A stretch of 64,000 nt of DNA from Lachnospiraceae bacterium (GCA_021770245.1 JAETRI010000007.1:62001-126000), one strand, 5' to 3'; shown: positions 33,954-46,051, counted from the stretch's first letter. The notes: generated from the letters alone by a model not told the origin. Program-made: numbers and translations.

Positions 33954-34994
33954 ATGCAGAACAAACTGGATGAACGCAAGAAAAAAATCCTGCATGCCGT
34001 AATCCGCAACTATCTGGAGACAGGAGAGCCGGTGGGGAGCAGGACGATTTCCAAGTATACGGATCTGAATTTGAGTTCTGCGACCATCCGAAACGAGATG
34101 GCGGATCTGGAAGAGCTCGGCTACATCATCCAGCCTCATACATCTGCCGGGCGCATTCCCTCCGATATGGGCTATCGTCTGTATGTGGACAGCATGCTGG
34201 AAGAGAAGGATCGGGAAGTGGAGGAGCTAAAGGGTCTTCTCGTGGAGAAAGAGGACCGGATGGAACGGCTCCTGCAGCAGGTGGCGAAAGCGCTGGCAGT
34301 CAATACCAATTATGCGGCAATGATTTCTTCGCCGCTTTATCATGGGAATAAACTGAAATTCATCCAGCTCTCTAAGGTGGATGAACATCAGGTCCTGGCG
34401 GTCATAGTGGCCGAGGGGAATATGATCCGCAATACCATGCTCCATGTGGAGGAGGCACCGGATCAGGAAACGATATTGAAGCTGAACATTCTGCTGAACA
34501 CGCATTTGAACGGGAAGTCCCTGGATGAGATCAATCTGGGTATGATTGCAAATCTGAAGCAGCAGGCAGGGATTCACAGCGGAATGGTGGGCGAGATCAT
34601 CGATGCGGTGGCGGAGGCCATACGGGCCGATGAAGACCTGGAAATCTACACCAGCGGCACGAACAACATTTTGAAATATCCGGAGCTGGCGGATAAAGAA
34701 CGGGCGAGCGAACTGATCACTGCTTTTGAAGAAAAACAGGCATTAAACCAGATCGTACAGGAAACACTGGCTGATGAGAGCGGAACCGGAATCCAGGTGT
34801 ATATCGGCGAAGAAACCCCCTCTCAGACCATGAAAGACTGCAGCGTGGTGACGGCCACCTACGAACTGGGCGAAGGCATGAGGGGAACGGTGGGAATCAT
34901 CGGACCCAAGCGGATGGACTATGAAAAGGTTGTGGGAATATTGAAAAACCTGATGGCCCAGCTCGATACGCTTTATAAGAAAAGGGATCCTTAA
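33954..34994 (+). CDS. hrcA: Heat-inducible transcriptional repressor HrcA
   Basis: LNLSSATIRNEMADLEELGYIIQPHTSAGRIPSDMGYRLYVD; CIRCE upstream. Confidence 0.97.
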   Translation: MQNKLDERKKKILHAVIRNYLETGEPVGSRTISKYTDLNLSSATIRNEMADLEELGYIIQPHTSAGRIPSDMGYRLYVDSMLEEKDREVEELKGLLVEKEDRMERLLQQVAKALAVNTNYAAMISSPLYHGNKLKFIQLSKVDEHQVLAVIVAEGNMIRNTMLHVEEAPDQETILKLNILLNTHLNGKSLDEINLGMIANLKQQAGIHSGMVGEIIDAVAEAIRADEDLEIYTSGTNNILKYPELADKERASELITAFEEKQALNQIVQETLADESGTGIQVYIGEETPSQTMKDCSVVTATYELGEGMRGTVGIIGPKRMDYEKVVGILKNLMAQLDTLYKKRDP

Positions 34995-35118
34995 AACGGA
35001 TGGCCGGCCGGTCCGGCGGAATGAGAGGAAGATTGAAAATTAAAATTTTCAATCTTACGGATTTGGGCCTATTCCCGTTTTGGGAAGACCCAAAACGGGA
35101 AAGGCATGGGTATAAATT

Positions 35119-35778
35119 ATGGAGAATAAAAATCTGGAAGAGGAACGGGAGAATCCATCCGTAGAAGAGATGGAGGATACGGAGCAAAACGAGCCTGAAA
35201 AGCCGGAAGAGGAATCCGTCGGAGAAGAGACGCAGGAGGGCCCGGAGGAATCGGAGAATACCGAAGAGGAGGGCGGAGAAAGCGAAGAGAATCCCTCCAA
35301 GGAGGGTTTCTTTAAAAAGAAGAAAAAAGATAAAAAGGAAGAAGCCTTTAAGGCCAGGATTGATGAACTGGAAGACAGGGTAAAGCGGCAGATGGCCGAG
35401 TTCGAGAATTTCAGGAAACGCACCGACAGGGAAAAGGCAGCAATGTTTGAAACCGGAGCCAAAAGCGTGGTGGAAAAGATCCTTCCTGTGGTTGACAACT
35501 TTGAAAGAGGTTTGGCAGCCGTACCGGAGGGGGAGAAGGAAAGCGCTTTTGTGGAAGGGATGAACAAAGTATATAAACAGCTGATGACCGAGCTGGACAA
35601 TATGGGGGTAAAACCCATAGAGGCTGCAGGTAAGGAGTTTGATCCGAATTACCATAATGCGGTGATGCATGTGGAAGACGAGGAATACGGCGAGAATATC
35701 GTGGTAGAGGAACTCCAGAAGGGATATCTGTATCACGATGCCGTGGTCAGGCACAGCATGGTAAAGGTTGCGAACTAA
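35119..35778 (+). CDS. grpE: Nucleotide exchange factor GrpE
   Basis: FENFRKRTDREK; FDPNYHNAVMHVEDEEYGENIVVEELQKGYLYHDAVVRHSMVKVAN. Confidence 0.97.
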   Translation: MENKNLEEERENPSVEEMEDTEQNEPEKPEEESVGEETQEGPEESENTEEEGGESEENPSKEGFFKKKKKDKKEEAFKARIDELEDRVKRQMAEFENFRKRTDREKAAMFETGAKSVVEKILPVVDNFERGLAAVPEGEKESAFVEGMNKVYKQLMTELDNMGVKPIEAAGKEFDPNYHNAVMHVEDEEYGENIVVEELQKGYLYHDAVVRHSMVKVAN

Positions 35779-35846
35779 AGCTTAGGCTTTCGGGCCCGAG
35801 CGTGTAAGAATGCGTATAAGACGCGGATAACGCGTCTGAAAGATAG

Positions 35847-37748
<1,902 letters not shown>

Positions 37749-37793
37749 ACCGTTTTGAAACCATATACACCAGGGGGCACTGCAGTGTCCCCT

Positions 37794-37954
37794 AGTGTGC
37801 TGTCTGCATTATATTCCGTCAAATCTCCTTGTCTATTCGTCCATCTGCTGCGTTGGATTTTCTAGCCGCAGCCACCGCTGCGGCTAGAAAATCCGCCTTG
37901 CCGATGAACGAATATCCTGCGGAGTTTTGCCAGATATAATGCAGACAGCACACT
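37794..37954. repeat. 160-bp imperfect palindrome between dnaK and dnaJ
   Basis: AGTGTGCTGTCTGCATTATAT ... ATATAATGCAGACAGCACACT (21 bp) and inner GGATTTTCTAGCCGCAGC ... GCTGCGGCTAGAAAATCC (18 bp). Confidence 0.92.
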
Positions 37955-38019
37955 CGTGTTGCGTTCCCGGGGCCTGTTCCAGACGGAGAACGCATGGACG
38001 GCCGTTTTGGAGGATTGTT

Positions 38020-39198
38020 ATGGCAGAACAAAAAAGAGATTATTATGAGGTTCTCGGGGTTGACAAGAATGCGGATGATGCGGCCCTGAAGAAAGCATAT
38101 AGAGTCCTCGCAAAGAAATACCATCCTGATATGAATCCGGGTGATGCGGAGGCAGAAAAGAAATTTAAGGAAGCGTCGGAGGCCTATGCGGTTTTGAGCG
38201 ATCCGGAGAAGAGACGCCAGTATGACCAGTTCGGCCATGCCGCTTTTGACGGCGGCGCAGGCGGGAGCGGCTTCGGGGGCTTTGATTTCAGCAGCGCTGA
38301 TTTCGGCGATATTTTCGGCGATATTTTCGGTGACTTTTTCGGCGGCGGTTCCCGCCGGGGAGGGCGTTCCAGCAATGCGCCTATGAAAGGGGCGAATATC
38401 CGCACCAGTGTACGCGTGACTTTTGAGGAAGCTGTGTTCGGTACAACGAAGACGATTGAACTGAACACCAAAGAGGAGTGCAAAACCTGCCATGGAACCG
38501 GCGCGAAGCCGGGAACGGAGCCCACTACCTGCGGGAAGTGCGGCGGAAAGGGCCAGGTGGTTTTTACCCAGCAGTCCTTCTTCGGTACGGTGCGCAACGT
38601 ACAGACCTGTCCCGACTGCAACGGTACGGGAAAGGTGATCCGGGAAAAATGTTCGGACTGCCGGGGCAGCGGTTATGTGCCCATGAAGAAGCGGTTTGAA
38701 GTGGATATCCCGGCGGGAATCGACAACGGACAGTGCAAACGTCTTGCCGGCCAGGGAGAACCGGGCGTGAATGGGGGACCCAGAGGAGACGTGCTGGTGG
38801 AAGTCATTGTGGGGCGCCATCCCATTTTCCAGCGCCAGGATTACAACATATTCTCCACGGTGCCCATTTCCTTCCCGGTGGCGGCGCTGGGCGGAGAAGT
38901 GATGATCGACACGGTGGACGGTAAGGTGATCTACGATGTGAAGCCGGGAACCCAGACGGATACCAGGGTCCGGCTGAAGGGCAAGGGTGTGCCCAACCTG
39001 CGCAATAAAGAGGTGCGGGGCGATCATTATGTAACGCTGGTGGTACAAGTGCCCGACAGGCTTTCCGGAGAAGCGAAGGATCTGCTGCGCAGATTCGACG
39101 AGGTGTCGGGAGACAGCCTGAACGCGGCAAAGAAAGCCGGGCCGTCTCCGGAGGGGAAAGAGAAGGACGGGAAAAAGAAGAAGGGATTCTTTAAATAA
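38020..39198 (+). CDS. dnaJ: Chaperone DnaJ
   Basis: J domain with HPD, Gly/Phe region, four CxxCxGxG zinc motifs. Confidence 0.98.
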   Translation: MAEQKRDYYEVLGVDKNADDAALKKAYRVLAKKYHPDMNPGDAEAEKKFKEASEAYAVLSDPEKRRQYDQFGHAAFDGGAGGSGFGGFDFSSADFGDIFGDIFGDFFGGGSRRGGRSSNAPMKGANIRTSVRVTFEEAVFGTTKTIELNTKEECKTCHGTGAKPGTEPTTCGKCGGKGQVVFTQQSFFGTVRNVQTCPDCNGTGKVIREKCSDCRGSGYVPMKKRFEVDIPAGIDNGQCKRLAGQGEPGVNGGPRGDVLVEVIVGRHPIFQRQDYNIFSTVPISFPVAALGGEVMIDTVDGKVIYDVKPGTQTDTRVRLKGKGVPNLRNKEVRGDHYVTLVVQVPDRLSGEAKDLLRRFDEVSGDSLNAAKKAGPSPEGKEKDGKKKKGFFK

Positions 39199-39392
39199 CG
39201 ATTTTGGGCTGACGGACGGGCATATCGGAAACGATATGCCCATATTTGTTTTCCGGCTTGAATCACAGGATTGACTATGTTAAACTGTCTGTAGCATTCG
39301 CATGAGAGCGCACGGAATGCATTTGACGCGCATTCGTTCGGGAATCGGACAGGTTTTGGGCGCCCGTCGAAACGGGCAGATGAGGAAAGAAA

Positions 39393-40379
39393 ATGAAATG
39401 GAAAAAATTCAGAATAAAGACGGTGACGCAGGCTGAGGATATTATCATCAGCGCATTGTATGATATCGGGCTGGAAGGCGCACAGATTGAAGATAAGGTG
39501 CCGCTTACGGCGGCGGAAAAGGAGCAGATGTTTGTGGATATCCTTCCGCAGGGCCCGGAGGATGACGGCATAGCCTATCTCAGCTTTTTCGTGGAGGAAG
39601 ACGATAACGGGAAGCTTTTGGTGCAGGATGAAGAGCTGGAGGAAGCCGCGCTGCTGGAACGGATCCGCGGAGGGCTGGAGGAGATACGGGCTTTTTGCGA
39701 GATCGGGGAAGGCAGTATTGCGGTGGACGAGACGGAGGATATCGATTGGATCAATAACTGGAAACAGTATTTTCATCAATTCTATATCGACGATCTTCTG
39801 GTGATCCCTTCCTGGGAGGAGGTGGCTCCAAAGGACCGGGGGAAGATGATCCTGCATATCGATCCGGGGACGGCCTTCGGGACGGGGATGCATGAGACGA
39901 CCCAGTTGTGTATCCGTCAGCTGAAGAAGTATGTGATGCCCGGATCGACGATCCTGGACGTGGGAACGGGAAGCGGTATCCTGGGAATCCTGGCCCTGAT
40001 GTTCGGCGCGAAGCGGGTGGTGGGAACGGATCTGGATCCCTGTGCCCTGGACGCGGTGCGGGATAATCTGGAGGCAAACGGTATAGAACCCAAAAAGTTT
40101 GAGATGCTGACGGGGAACCTCATCACGGAGAAGGAGATACAGGATCGGGTGGGATATGGATGTTATGATATCGTGACGGCCAATATCCTGGCGGAGGTGC
40201 TTGTGGAGCTTATTCCCGTGGTGACCGGCCAGATGAAGCCGGGCGGGATCCTGATCCTGTCGGGGATTATCGACGATAAGGAGAAAACGGTGGCCGAGGC
40301 GGTTGAGGCGGCCGGCCTGAGGCTGCTGGAAACCTGCCATCAGGGAGAATGGGTGGGCATGACGGCCCGGAAGGAATAG
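39393..40379 (+). CDS. prmA: Ribosomal protein L11 methyltransferase
   Basis: DPGTAFGTGMHETTQLCI; VLDVGTGSGILGI; follows dnaJ. Confidence 0.95.
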   Translation: MKWKKFRIKTVTQAEDIIISALYDIGLEGAQIEDKVPLTAAEKEQMFVDILPQGPEDDGIAYLSFFVEEDDNGKLLVQDEELEEAALLERIRGGLEEIRAFCEIGEGSIAVDETEDIDWINNWKQYFHQFYIDDLLVIPSWEEVAPKDRGKMILHIDPGTAFGTGMHETTQLCIRQLKKYVMPGSTILDVGTGSGILGILALMFGAKRVVGTDLDPCALDAVRDNLEANGIEPKKFEMLTGNLITEKEIQDRVGYGCYDIVTANILAEVLVELIPVVTGQMKPGGILILSGIIDDKEKTVAEAVEAAGLRLLETCHQGEWVGMTARKE

Positions 40380-40406
40380 GCGCCGGGGGCGCAGATGGGA
40401 GAGGGG

Positions 40407-41198
40407 ATGCATCAGTTCTTTGTGGAACCGGATCAGATTGAGGGAAAGAAGATCCGTATTGTGGGAAGCGATGTGAACCATATACGGAATGTCCTGCGCA
40501 TGAAGCCGGGGGAGGAAATCTCGGTGAGCAACGGGGTGGACGGAAGGGAATACCGCTGCGGGATCGACAGCATCGGGGAGAATGAGGTGTGTGCCACACT
40601 GCGCTTCGTCAAAGAAGACGGCCTGGAGCTGCCTTCCCGGATCTATCTGTTCCAGTGCCTTCCCAAGGGAGACAAAATGGAACTCGTCATCCAAAAGGCG
40701 GTGGAACTGGGGGCCTATGCGGTGATTCCCGTGGCCGCAAAACGCTGCGTGGTAAAGCTGGAGGGGCAGAAAGCGCAAAGCAGAGCCGCCAGATGGCGCC
40801 AGATCGCGGAAGCTGCGGCAAAACAGAGCAGGAGGAGAATCATGCCGCAGGTGATGGAGATATGCGGTATGAAGGAGGCGCTGGCATTGGCGGCGCCCCT
40901 GGATGTGAAGCTGTTCCCCTATGAGCTGGCCGGCGGAATGAAAAGGACGCGGGAGCTTGTGGGCCGCATCCGGCCGGGACAGTCAGTGGCCGTATTTATC
41001 GGGCCGGAGGGCGGTTTTGAGGACGGGGAGGTGAAAGAGGCATCCGAGGCCGGCTTTGTACCGATTACTCTGGGAAAGAGGATCCTGCGTACGGAAACCG
41101 CGGGCCTTACCGTGTTATCCTGGCTGATGTATCAGCTCGAACCGGAGGAGCGGGGCGATGCCGAAGGGAACGCAGAGGGTGTCCGAAACATACCATAA
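40407..41198 (+). CDS. rsmE: 16S rRNA (uracil1498-N3)-methyltransferase
   Basis: MHQFFVEPDQI, HIRNVLRMKPGEEI, VFIGPEGGFEDGEV, LGKRILRTETAGL; ATG at 40395 lies in the SD motif. Confidence 0.93.
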   Translation: MHQFFVEPDQIEGKKIRIVGSDVNHIRNVLRMKPGEEISVSNGVDGREYRCGIDSIGENEVCATLRFVKEDGLELPSRIYLFQCLPKGDKMELVIQKAVELGAYAVIPVAAKRCVVKLEGQKAQSRAARWRQIAEAAAKQSRRRIMPQVMEICGMKEALALAAPLDVKLFPYELAGGMKRTRELVGRIRPGQSVAVFIGPEGGFEDGEVKEASEAGFVPITLGKRILRTETAGLTVLSWLMYQLEPEERGDAEGNAEGVRNIP

Positions 41199-41291
41199 AT
41201 CAGGCGGATGTTCAATCGACGGCATGACCGGCGGTTGAGGATCCGTGCTTGCCATATCAGTCAATCTATTTACAGAAAGTTGGGATAAACA

Positions 41292-42452
41292 ATGGAATGC
41301 TATCTGGATAACTCGGCTACAACCAGGTGTTTTGACAGCGTTGCGCAGCTTGTGGACCGGGTGATGTGCCTGGATTACGGCAACCCGTCCAGCATGCATC
41401 GAAAGGGCGTTGAGGCTGAGCAGTATGTCCGCTATGCAAAAGATGTGATCGCAAAAATACTGAAGGTGGACGGAAAGGAGATTTTTTTCACCTCCGGAGG
41501 AACGGAATCGAATAATATGGCGCTGATCGGCTGCGGCTTTGCCAACTGCCGCAGCGGCCATCATCTGATCACCACGTCCATTGAGCACCCGGCCATCCTG
41601 CAGACCATGCGTTATCTGGAAGAACAGGGATTTGAGGTGACCTATCTGCCGGTGGATGAGTTTGGCAGAATCCGTCTGGAAGATCTGGAAGGAGCCCTGC
41701 GGCCGGATACCATCCTGGTATCCATCATGCACACCAATAATGAAATCGGTACCCTGGAGCCGGTCGCGGAGGCGGGGGCCCTGATACGGCGGATGAACCC
41801 GCAGACCCTGTTCCATGTGGATGCGGTGCAGGGTTTTGGGAAATGCCGGATCCTGCCCCGGAGGATGGGGATAGACCTGCTGTCGGTGAGCGCTCATAAG
41901 ATTCATGGACCGAAGGGCGTGGGATTTTTGTATGTGAATGAGAGGGTGAAAATCCACCCGATCCTTTTCGGCGGAGGGCAGCAGCGCGGCATGCGGTCCG
42001 GAACGGAAAACGTACCCGGGATTGCCGGGATGGCAAAGGCGGCAGAGGAAGTTTATGCCTCCCTGGAGGAGGATGTGAGCCGGATGTATGCGCTTAAGGA
42101 ACGGTTTCGAAACGGTCTGGGCGGACTGCCGGATGTGCGGTTTAACGGACCTGCTGGCCGGGAAGGCGCGCCTCACGTGATCAGCGTATCCTTCCGGGGA
42201 GTACGGAGCGAGGTGCTGCTGCATGCCCTGGAGGAGCGGGGAATCTACGTGTCGGCGGGAAGCGCATGCTCGTCTAACAAGCCGGATAAGGCAGGATCCA
42301 AGACCCTTCGGGCCATCGGTCTGGATAAGGAACTTCTGGGCTCCACGATCCGTTTCAGCCTTTCCGTATTTACGACGGAAGAAGAGATCGATTTTACCCT
42401 GCGGGCGTTGTACGACATTGTTCCCACGCTGCGCAGATATACGAGAAGATAG
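41292..42452 (+). CDS. Cysteine desulfurase (NifS/IscS-like)
   Basis: MECYLDNSATTRC; FHVDAVQGFGK; SVSAHKIHGPKGVGFLY; precedes thiI. Confidence 0.93.
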   Translation: MECYLDNSATTRCFDSVAQLVDRVMCLDYGNPSSMHRKGVEAEQYVRYAKDVIAKILKVDGKEIFFTSGGTESNNMALIGCGFANCRSGHHLITTSIEHPAILQTMRYLEEQGFEVTYLPVDEFGRIRLEDLEGALRPDTILVSIMHTNNEIGTLEPVAEAGALIRRMNPQTLFHVDAVQGFGKCRILPRRMGIDLLSVSAHKIHGPKGVGFLYVNERVKIHPILFGGGQQRGMRSGTENVPGIAGMAKAAEEVYASLEEDVSRMYALKERFRNGLGGLPDVRFNGPAGREGAPHVISVSFRGVRSEVLLHALEERGIYVSAGSACSSNKPDKAGSKTLRAIGLDKELLGSTIRFSLSVFTTEEEIDFTLRALYDIVPTLRRYTRR

Positions 42453-42520
42453 CAGGCGGTTTATGCCGCAGGCGGCCGGAATGCCGTGCCTGCGGCATAA
42501 TACGGCATGCAGATGGGAGC

Positions 42521-42788
42521 AAGGTTGAAAGAAAGTCGCTTTCAACCTCCCTGATTTGAGTACGCGCTTTAGTGCGCAAATGGGAGCAAGGTTGAAAGAA
42601 AGTCGCTTTCAACCTCCCTGATTTGAGTACGCGCTTTAGCGCGCAAATGGGAGCAAGGTTGAAAGAAAGTCGCTTTCAACCTCCCTGATTTGAGTGCGCG
42701 CTTTAGCGCGCAAATGGGAGCAAGGTTGAAAGAAAGTCGCTTTCAACCTCCCTGATTTGAGTGCGCGCTTTAGCGCGCAAATGGGAGC
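42521..42788 (+). repeat. Four tandem copies of a 67-bp two-hairpin unit ending in an SD-like ATGGGAGC, upstream of thiI
   Basis: Unit starts at 42521, 42588, 42655, 42722: aaggttgaaagaaagtcgctttcaacctccctgatttgagtgcgcgctttagcgcgcaaatgggagc. Confidence 0.97.
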
Positions 42789-42793
42789 CGGAG

Positions 42794-43987
42794 ATGAATG
42801 AGAAAGCTTTTTTGATTAAATATGCGGAAATCGGGGTAAAGGGAAGGAACCGGGGCGTGTTTGAGGATGCCCTTGTCCGCCAGATCCGCCATGGATTGAA
42901 GCGCTGCGAGGGAGAGTTTTTGGTACATCGTACCAGGGGAAGGATCTATGTGGACGTCGTTTCGGAAAGCTATGACTATGAAGAAACGGTGGACGCCCTG
43001 CAGGCGGTGTTCGGTATTTCCGCGATCTGTCCCATGAAACGGACGGAGGATGAGGGATTCGAGAAGCTCTGCCGGGATGTGGTGGATTATGTGGGAGAGG
43101 CCTGGGCGGACCGTAACATTACCTTTAAGGTGTATACCAGGAGGGCCAGAAAGGACTATCCCATGGAATCCATGGAGGTGAGCAGTGCGATCGGCGGCGT
43201 GCTGCTGGACGCGTATCCCGAGCTGCGGGTGGACGTGCACCGGCCGGAAAGGATGCTTCACATCGAGATCCGGGAAAAAATCTATCTTTATTCCACGGAG
43301 ATTCCCGGTCCGGGCGGCATGCCCGTGGGAACCAACGGCAAGGGGATGCTGCTTTTGTCGGGAGGGATCGATTCACCGGTGGCGGGCTGGATGATCGCCA
43401 AAAGGGGCGTGAAAATCGACGCGGTCTATTTTCATGCGCCTCCCTATACCAGCGACCGCGCAAAGCAGAAGGTGGTGGATCTGGCCAAAAGGGTGGCCAG
43501 GTACAGCGGGCCGGTATGGCTGCATGTGGTGAACTTTACGGATATACAGCTGTATATTTACGAGAAATGTCCGCATGAGGAATTGACGATCATTATGCGG
43601 CGTTATATGATGCGGATTGCGGAGGCAATCGCACAGGAGACGGAATGCCTGGGGCTGATTACCGGAGAGAGCATCGGCCAGGTCGCTTCCCAGACCATGC
43701 AGTCCCTGGCGGCCACGGACGACGCCTGCCTGATGCCCGTATACAGGCCCCTGATCGGTATGGACAAGCGGGAGATCATAGATCTGTCGGAGAAAATCGG
43801 TACCTATGAGACGTCGATCCTGCCCTATGAGGACTGCTGCACCATCTTCGTGGCAAAGCATCCTGTGACGAAGCCCAATCTGTCGGTGATCAAAAGACAT
43901 GAGCACAGCCTGGACGAAAAGATCGATGAATTGGTGAAAACCGCCCTGGAGACGCGTGAGCTGATCGTGGCGGATTATGAGAAATGA
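42794..43987 (+). CDS. thiI: tRNA 4-thiouridine synthase ThiI
   Basis: KYAEIGVKGRNRGVFE; LLSGGIDSPVAGWMIAKRGV; THUMP and PP-loop. Confidence 0.96.
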   Translation: MNEKAFLIKYAEIGVKGRNRGVFEDALVRQIRHGLKRCEGEFLVHRTRGRIYVDVVSESYDYEETVDALQAVFGISAICPMKRTEDEGFEKLCRDVVDYVGEAWADRNITFKVYTRRARKDYPMESMEVSSAIGGVLLDAYPELRVDVHRPERMLHIEIREKIYLYSTEIPGPGGMPVGTNGKGMLLLSGGIDSPVAGWMIAKRGVKIDAVYFHAPPYTSDRAKQKVVDLAKRVARYSGPVWLHVVNFTDIQLYIYEKCPHEELTIIMRRYMMRIAEAIAQETECLGLITGESIGQVASQTMQSLAATDDACLMPVYRPLIGMDKREIIDLSEKIGTYETSILPYEDCCTIFVAKHPVTKPNLSVIKRHEHSLDEKIDELVKTALETRELIVADYEK

Positions 43988-44223
43988 ACGAAGTACCGTT
44001 CGGAAACCGGCCTGCGGCAGGATGTATTTATTCTGCCGCATCCTGTAGGGCAGAGCGAAAAGCGTTCTGCGCTCATGGCAGGCAGATAAGATAAGGGAAA
44101 CAAAAAAGACAAGGCCCCGAAAAAGAGAGTCTTGCCCTTTTGCCTGTCGTTTGTTTATGTACGATCGAACTGACTGCTCGGAAACTGCCGCCTCCCGAAG
44201 GCCCGCAGCACAGCCTGTGGGAT

Positions 44224-44454
44224 TTAAACCATATAAGGCTTAAGGACTTCCAGAACCTCTTCGGAGTTGTCTTCCGCATGGATGTTCAGGTCGATGGGCT
44301 TGGATAAATCAAGGCTGAAGATTCCCATGATGGACTTGGCATCGATCACGTATCTGCCGGATACCAGGTCAAAATCATAATCAAATTTGGTAATATCATT
44401 CACGAATGACTTTACCTTATCGATGGAATTTAATGAAATCTTTACGGTTTTCAT
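44224..44454 (-). CDS. HPr-like protein lacking the catalytic His15
   Basis: VIDAKSIMGIFSLDLSKPI matches the HPr Ser46 region; no GxHARP motif. Confidence 0.85.
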   Translation of the reverse strand: MKTVKISLNSIDKVKSFVNDITKFDYDFDLVSGRYVIDAKSIMGIFSLDLSKPIDLNIHAEDNSEEVLEVLKPYMV

Positions 44455-44574
44455 TTTGTTTTACCTCCTTTAATTTGGACAGCCCCGGGCTGTCTGATAC
44501 CTTCCGATTTCATTTTATATGGAACGGGGGGTAAAAGTCAACTATCAAACATGACAAAAAAAGAGGGGAATACT

Positions 44575-45987
44575 ATGAAAAGTGTAGCATTACATAATTT
44601 GGGCTGTAAAGTGAATGCATACGAACTTGAGGTTATCGGTCAAAAGTTACAGGAAAAAGGATATATCATTGTACCATTTGAAGAAAAGGCGGACATTTAT
44701 ATCGTAAATACCTGTACCGTGACGAATATTGCGGACCGAAAGAGCCGTCAGATGCTCCATCGGGCGAAGAGACAAAATCCCGGTGCGGTGGTGGTGGCCG
44801 TGGGCTGCTACGTGCAGACCGGGAAGGAGGAAGCGCTTCTGGACACAAGCATCGATCTGGCCGTGGGAAACAACCGGAAGAAGGATCTCCCCGAGATTCT
44901 GTCCGCCTTTTTAAAGGAAAGGGAGGCGGGCGTGCGGGATATGTCCCCGGCCGGAAAAACGCTGCAGTACAGCAGCATCGTGGATATCGCCAGAGAGAAG
45001 GATTACGAGGAAATGGGCTTAACGGACTGCATGGAGCATACCAGGGCCTATATCAAGATCCAGGACGGCTGTAATCAATTCTGCTCCTACTGCATTATCC
45101 CCTATGTACGGGGGCGGGTAAGGAGCCGCAGGCGGGAGGATATCCTGGCGGAGGTCCGTTCGCTGGCCGCCCGGGGATACAAAGAGGTGGTGCTCACCGG
45201 GATCCATATCAGTTCCTACGGCATGGATTTCAAGAGCGGGCCGGAGGGGGATTATTTATCCGGGGAGAAGGGCGGGACGGCCCTTTTGAATCTGATTCGG
45301 GCCGTGGCGGAGGTGGACGGTATCCTCCGGATCCGCCTGGGTTCTTTGGAACCCCGGATCGTCACGGAGGGATTTGCCGCAGGCCTGTCGGAGATACCGA
45401 AGGTATGTCCCCATTTCCACTTATCCCTGCAGAGCGGCTGCGATGGCACGCTGAAAAGAATGAATAGGCACTATACGGCGGGGGAATACTCTGACCGGGT
45501 AGGAATTCTGAGAAAGGCTTTTTCCCGGCCGGCCGTCACGACGGATGTGATCGTGGGGTTCCCGGGGGAAACGCAGGAGGAGTTTCGGGAGACGGAACGT
45601 TTTTTGCGGAAAATGAATTTTTTTGAAATGCACGTGTTCAAGTATTCCGTCCGGGAAGGAACCGCAGCCGCGGCCATGCATGACCGGGTACCGGAGAGGA
45701 TAAAAAGCGAAAGAAGCGCCGCCCTCCTGGCCCTGGAAAGAGAGCAGTCGAAGGCATACCGGCAGGAGTACATAGGAAAAGAAATCAGGATCCTGACGGA
45801 GAATACCATGGAAAGGGAAGGCCTTTGCTACCGGGTGGGTCATACCGAGACCTACGTGAAGGCAGCGTTTCCCATAAGAGGAAAGGGTTCCGGAGCCGTA
45901 TATCCGCCGGATCCGGGAGAAAACCGATTGGAAACCGGGCGGGCGGCAGGCTTTCTGGAGGAAGATATCCTGCTTATGGATACCTGA
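44575..45987 (+). CDS. mtaB: tRNA t6A37 methylthiotransferase
   Basis: HNLGCKVNAYE; CNQFCSYCIIPYVRGRVRSR radical SAM; UPF0004 N-terminus. Confidence 0.94.
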   Translation: MKSVALHNLGCKVNAYELEVIGQKLQEKGYIIVPFEEKADIYIVNTCTVTNIADRKSRQMLHRAKRQNPGAVVVAVGCYVQTGKEEALLDTSIDLAVGNNRKKDLPEILSAFLKEREAGVRDMSPAGKTLQYSSIVDIAREKDYEEMGLTDCMEHTRAYIKIQDGCNQFCSYCIIPYVRGRVRSRRREDILAEVRSLAARGYKEVVLTGIHISSYGMDFKSGPEGDYLSGEKGGTALLNLIRAVAEVDGILRIRLGSLEPRIVTEGFAAGLSEIPKVCPHFHLSLQSGCDGTLKRMNRHYTAGEYSDRVGILRKAFSRPAVTTDVIVGFPGETQEEFRETERFLRKMNFFEMHVFKYSVREGTAAAAMHDRVPERIKSERSAALLALEREQSKAYRQEYIGKEIRILTENTMEREGLCYRVGHTETYVKAAFPIRGKGSGAVYPPDPGENRLETGRAAGFLEEDILLMDT

Positions 45988-45995
45988 TAAATGGA

Positions 45996-46024
45996 TTGAA
46001 ATTTTTGGGAAAGTAGAGTAAGAT
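45996..46024 (+). promoter_or_regulatory. Candidate promoter for ireB-ruvX (TTGAAA-17-TAAGAT)
   Basis: Spacing and hexamer match only. Confidence 0.45.
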
Positions 46025-46051
46025 AAAATACAACCAGTATTATGACAGCTT

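Noticed and set aside
39027-40778. 583-aa minus-strand ORF over prmA/rsmE
   Set aside because: Antisense to two recognised genes.
42521-42788. Possible CRISPR array (regularly spaced repeats)
   Set aside because: The whole 67-bp unit is repeated without unique spacers, and no cas genes are nearby; it is a tandem repeat of an SD-bearing leader.
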